A stretch of 64,000 nt of DNA, taken from the NCBI RefSeq assembly GCF_039909015.1, contig NZ_CP150919.1, positions 224,501 through 288,500 of the forward strand. Direction: 5' to 3'. Under the pieces are notes generated by a model. That model saw only the letters and a list, made by a program, of their open reading frames with translations, was not told the origin of the DNA and made no database searches. Source of the DNA: Pseudomonas grandcourensis (lineage in GTDB: Bacteria > Pseudomonadota > Gammaproteobacteria > Pseudomonadales > Pseudomonadaceae). This document shows, piece by piece, positions 62,600 to 64,000 of this stretch; positions within the stretch are counted from its first letter, which is position 1; the number at the start of each line of letters is the position of its first letter. Made by a program: the position numbers and the translations under genes.

Positions 62600-63792
62600 C
62601 AAATGGTCCCCCGCAGTGGCGGGTTTTCATCATTGAGGTAGTAATTACCCACGGCGTGATACTTCCAGCGCACCGGATCGTGCAGGGTGTGCACCCGGGC
62701 GTTGCGCCAGTGGCGGTCGAGGCCGTGTTCGATCAAGGTCGCCTGGCTGCCGGCCAGTTCGAACAGCGTGCTGCCGGCGGCCAGGGAGATTTCGGTGCTG
62801 AGGGCGCGGGCTTCGGCGACGGCAATCGACGCGGCCGCGACGGTTTCGGCATTCGTGTCGGCCTGGGCCTTGTCGAGGTATTCGCCGGCACGTTCCAGCA
62901 GTGCCTCGGTGGCATGCAGGCGAATGCTCAGGTGGCCGAAGCTCTTCAGGGTCAATGGATCGTCCGTGGCTTTTTCGTGGGTGGCGTCGATCCACGGCCG
63001 GGTTTTGGTGCGCACGAAGTGCAGCGCATCTTCATACGCGGCGCGGGCGATGCCGGTGTCGATGGCGGCGTGGAGAATCTGTGCCAGCGGGCCGACCGGG
63101 GTCGGGCGTTCGAAAGCGCTCTGAAAGGGGATGACATCTTCGGCGGCAACAAAGACATCTTCGAACACCACCGAACCGCTGCCGGTGGTGCGCTGGCCAA
63201 AGCCGCTCCAGTCGTCGATCACGCTCAGGCCCTTGCTGTTGCGCGGGACGAACGCCAGTTGCTGCACGCCGTTTTCATCCACCACCGAGGTGGGAATGCG
63301 CTGGGCGTAGATCGCGCCCGTGGCGTAGAACTTGCGACCATTGATGCGATAGCCGCTGCCGTCGCGAGTCAGGCTGGTGACGCGATCGTGTGCGGTTTTG
63401 GTGCCGAGTTCGGCCAATGCATTGCCGAAGCGCTGGCCGGCCAATACTTCGGCGTACAGGCGTTGCTTCTGCTCGTGGCTGCCGTTCACCCGCAGTACTT
63501 CGAGGGCATAGAAATGGTTCTGCGGAATCTGCCCCAGGGAGCCGTCGGCCCGGGCGATCAAGGCGATGACCTTGGCCAGGGTGATGTTGGAAACACCGGC
63601 GCCGCCGTATTCCTTTGGCACGCTGATGCCCCACAGGCCCGAGCGGGAAAACACTTCCAGTTCCGGGTGTGGCAAACGGCGCTCGCGGTCGCGTGTGGCG
63701 CTGTCGCGTTTGAAGTCTTCGGCAAGGTCGCTGGCGACGATCAGGGCTTGTTCATCGCTGGTGATAACCGCGACGGGGTGAGAACTTGTCAT
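62599..63792 (-). CDS. sfnB: SfnB/DszC-family flavin-dependent acyl-CoA dehydrogenase-like oxidoreductase
   Basis: 397 residues. Acyl-CoA dehydrogenase fold (GLWGISVPKEYGGAGVSN; SGYRINGRKFYATGAIYAQRIP; RHWRNARVHTLHDPVRWKYHAVG). SfnB proteins belong to dimethyl sulfone and sulfonate use in Pseudomonas. No Cys and only the initiator Met in 397 residues. Coupled to the downstream monooxygenase and preceded by a paralogue. Confidence 0.9.
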   Translation of the reverse strand: MTSSHPVAVITSDEQALIVASDLAEDFKRDSATRDRERRLPHPELEVFSRSGLWGISVPKEYGGAGVSNITLAKVIALIARADGSLGQIPQNHFYALEVLRVNGSHEQKQRLYAEVLAGQRFGNALAELGTKTAHDRVTSLTRDGSGYRINGRKFYATGAIYAQRIPTSVVDENGVQQLAFVPRNSKGLSVIDDWSGFGQRTTGSGSVVFEDVFVAAEDVIPFQSAFERPTPVGPLAQILHAAIDTGIARAAYEDALHFVRTKTRPWIDATHEKATDDPLTLKSFGHLSIRLHATEALLERAGEYLDKAQADTNAETVAAASIAVAEARALSTEISLAAGSTLFELAGSQATLIEHGLDRHWRNARVHTLHDPVRWKYHAVGNYYLNDENPPLRGTI

Positions 63793-63830
63793 GTGTTTCT
63801 CCAGAGCTCTGGCAAAAAGTGTTCTGGTCG

Positions 63831-64000
63831 TCAGATCCAGGAATGGCGATTAGGCAGCGTGCCGTTGAGGCGATAGGCGCCAACCGCGTGATACTTCCAG
63901 CGCACCGGGTCGTGCAGGGTGTGCACCCGGGCGTTGCGCCAGTGGCGGTCGAGGTTGAATTCGGCGAGGGTCGCGCGGCTGCCGGCCAGTTCGAGCAGCT
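63831..64000 (-). CDS. Second SfnB-family gene, 3' end only
   Basis: The last 55 residues of a reading frame that continues past the window end. It ends LNGTLPNRHSWI. Its segment from ELAGSRATL through RHWRNARVHTLHDPVRWKYHAVG matches SfnB almost exactly, and the DNA is nearly identical over about 68 bp, so it is a tandem paralogue of the same operon. Confidence 0.88.
   Translation of the reverse strand, partial: LLELAGSRATLAEFNLDRHWRNARVHTLHDPVRWKYHAVGAYRLNGTLPNRHSWI

Overview
This 64 kb window is chromosomal DNA of a Pseudomonas, almost certainly from the P. fluorescens group. The evidence is the high-GC codon use, the gene neighbourhoods (sbp-cysTWA with oscA, desA and a PAS-GGDEF-EAL gene; gabD-gabT; atsA/atsRBC), and many copies of the palindromic REP sequence typical of fluorescent pseudomonads (core around GTGGGAGCGAGC). 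No phage, IS element, integron or CRISPR array is visible.

Layout. 1-2.5 kb: the C-terminal end of a repetitive Ig-like adhesin and a TolC-family lipoprotein. 2.5-5.5 kb: slipin/NfeD pair, YbaK-type tRNA editing protein, DUF2789, and a ParE-type toxin-antitoxin pair. 5.6-10.7 kb: a MarR-controlled fusaric-acid/aromatic-acid efflux operon (MarR, FUSC, DUF1656, HlyD, NodT) with a palindromic operator. 10.8-16.7 kb: housekeeping and hypothetical genes, a Rieske-FAD reductase, a PEBP protein, a second (Phd/ParE) toxin-antitoxin pair and tRNA-Arg(CCG). 17-20 kb: gabD-gabT with an intervening RNA hairpin. 20-25.8 kb: signalling genes (REC-HDOD, PAS-GGDEF, PAS-GGDEF-EAL) and the fatty-acid desaturase desA.

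25.9-30 kb: the sulfate uptake operon oscA-sbp-cysT-cysW-cysA. 30-33.7 kb: DUF962 protein, Crp/Fnr regulator, and an AraC regulator divergent from a second desaturase-like enzyme. 33.8-43.8 kb: the sulfate-ester block atsA-atsC-atsB / atsR / sftR / atsK-sftP. 44-47.8 kb: a complete tonB-exbB-exbD set, an RBBP9-like serine hydrolase and a small sigma-54-type AAA+ protein; 48-48.8 kb a lone metQ. 49-51.6 kb: an orphan RHS-core protein and a RecF-like ATPase. 51.8-57 kb: a TriABC-like RND efflux operon with two adaptors. 57-58.6 kb: a methyltransferase, a DUF6124 gene and a hairpin-rich non-coding region. 58.6-64 kb: a second organosulfur operon (two sfnB-type flavin enzymes, a DszA/NtaA-like FMN monooxygenase, metQ-metN-metI), cut by the window end.

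The unifying theme from 26 kb on is sulfur scavenging. A plausible route is: outer-membrane import of sulfate esters by SftP powered by the local TonB-ExbBD, inner-membrane import by AtsRBC, and sulfate/sulfite release by AtsA and AtsK, with sulfate itself taken up by Sbp-CysTWA and other organosulfur compounds by MetNIQ plus the flavin monooxygenases. Several of these proteins (OscA, Sbp, AtsR, AtsK, the second MetQ, SfnB) contain no Cys and no Met other than the initiator, a strong sulfur-saving signature that the neighbouring genes lack. Short promoter motifs recur upstream of these units.
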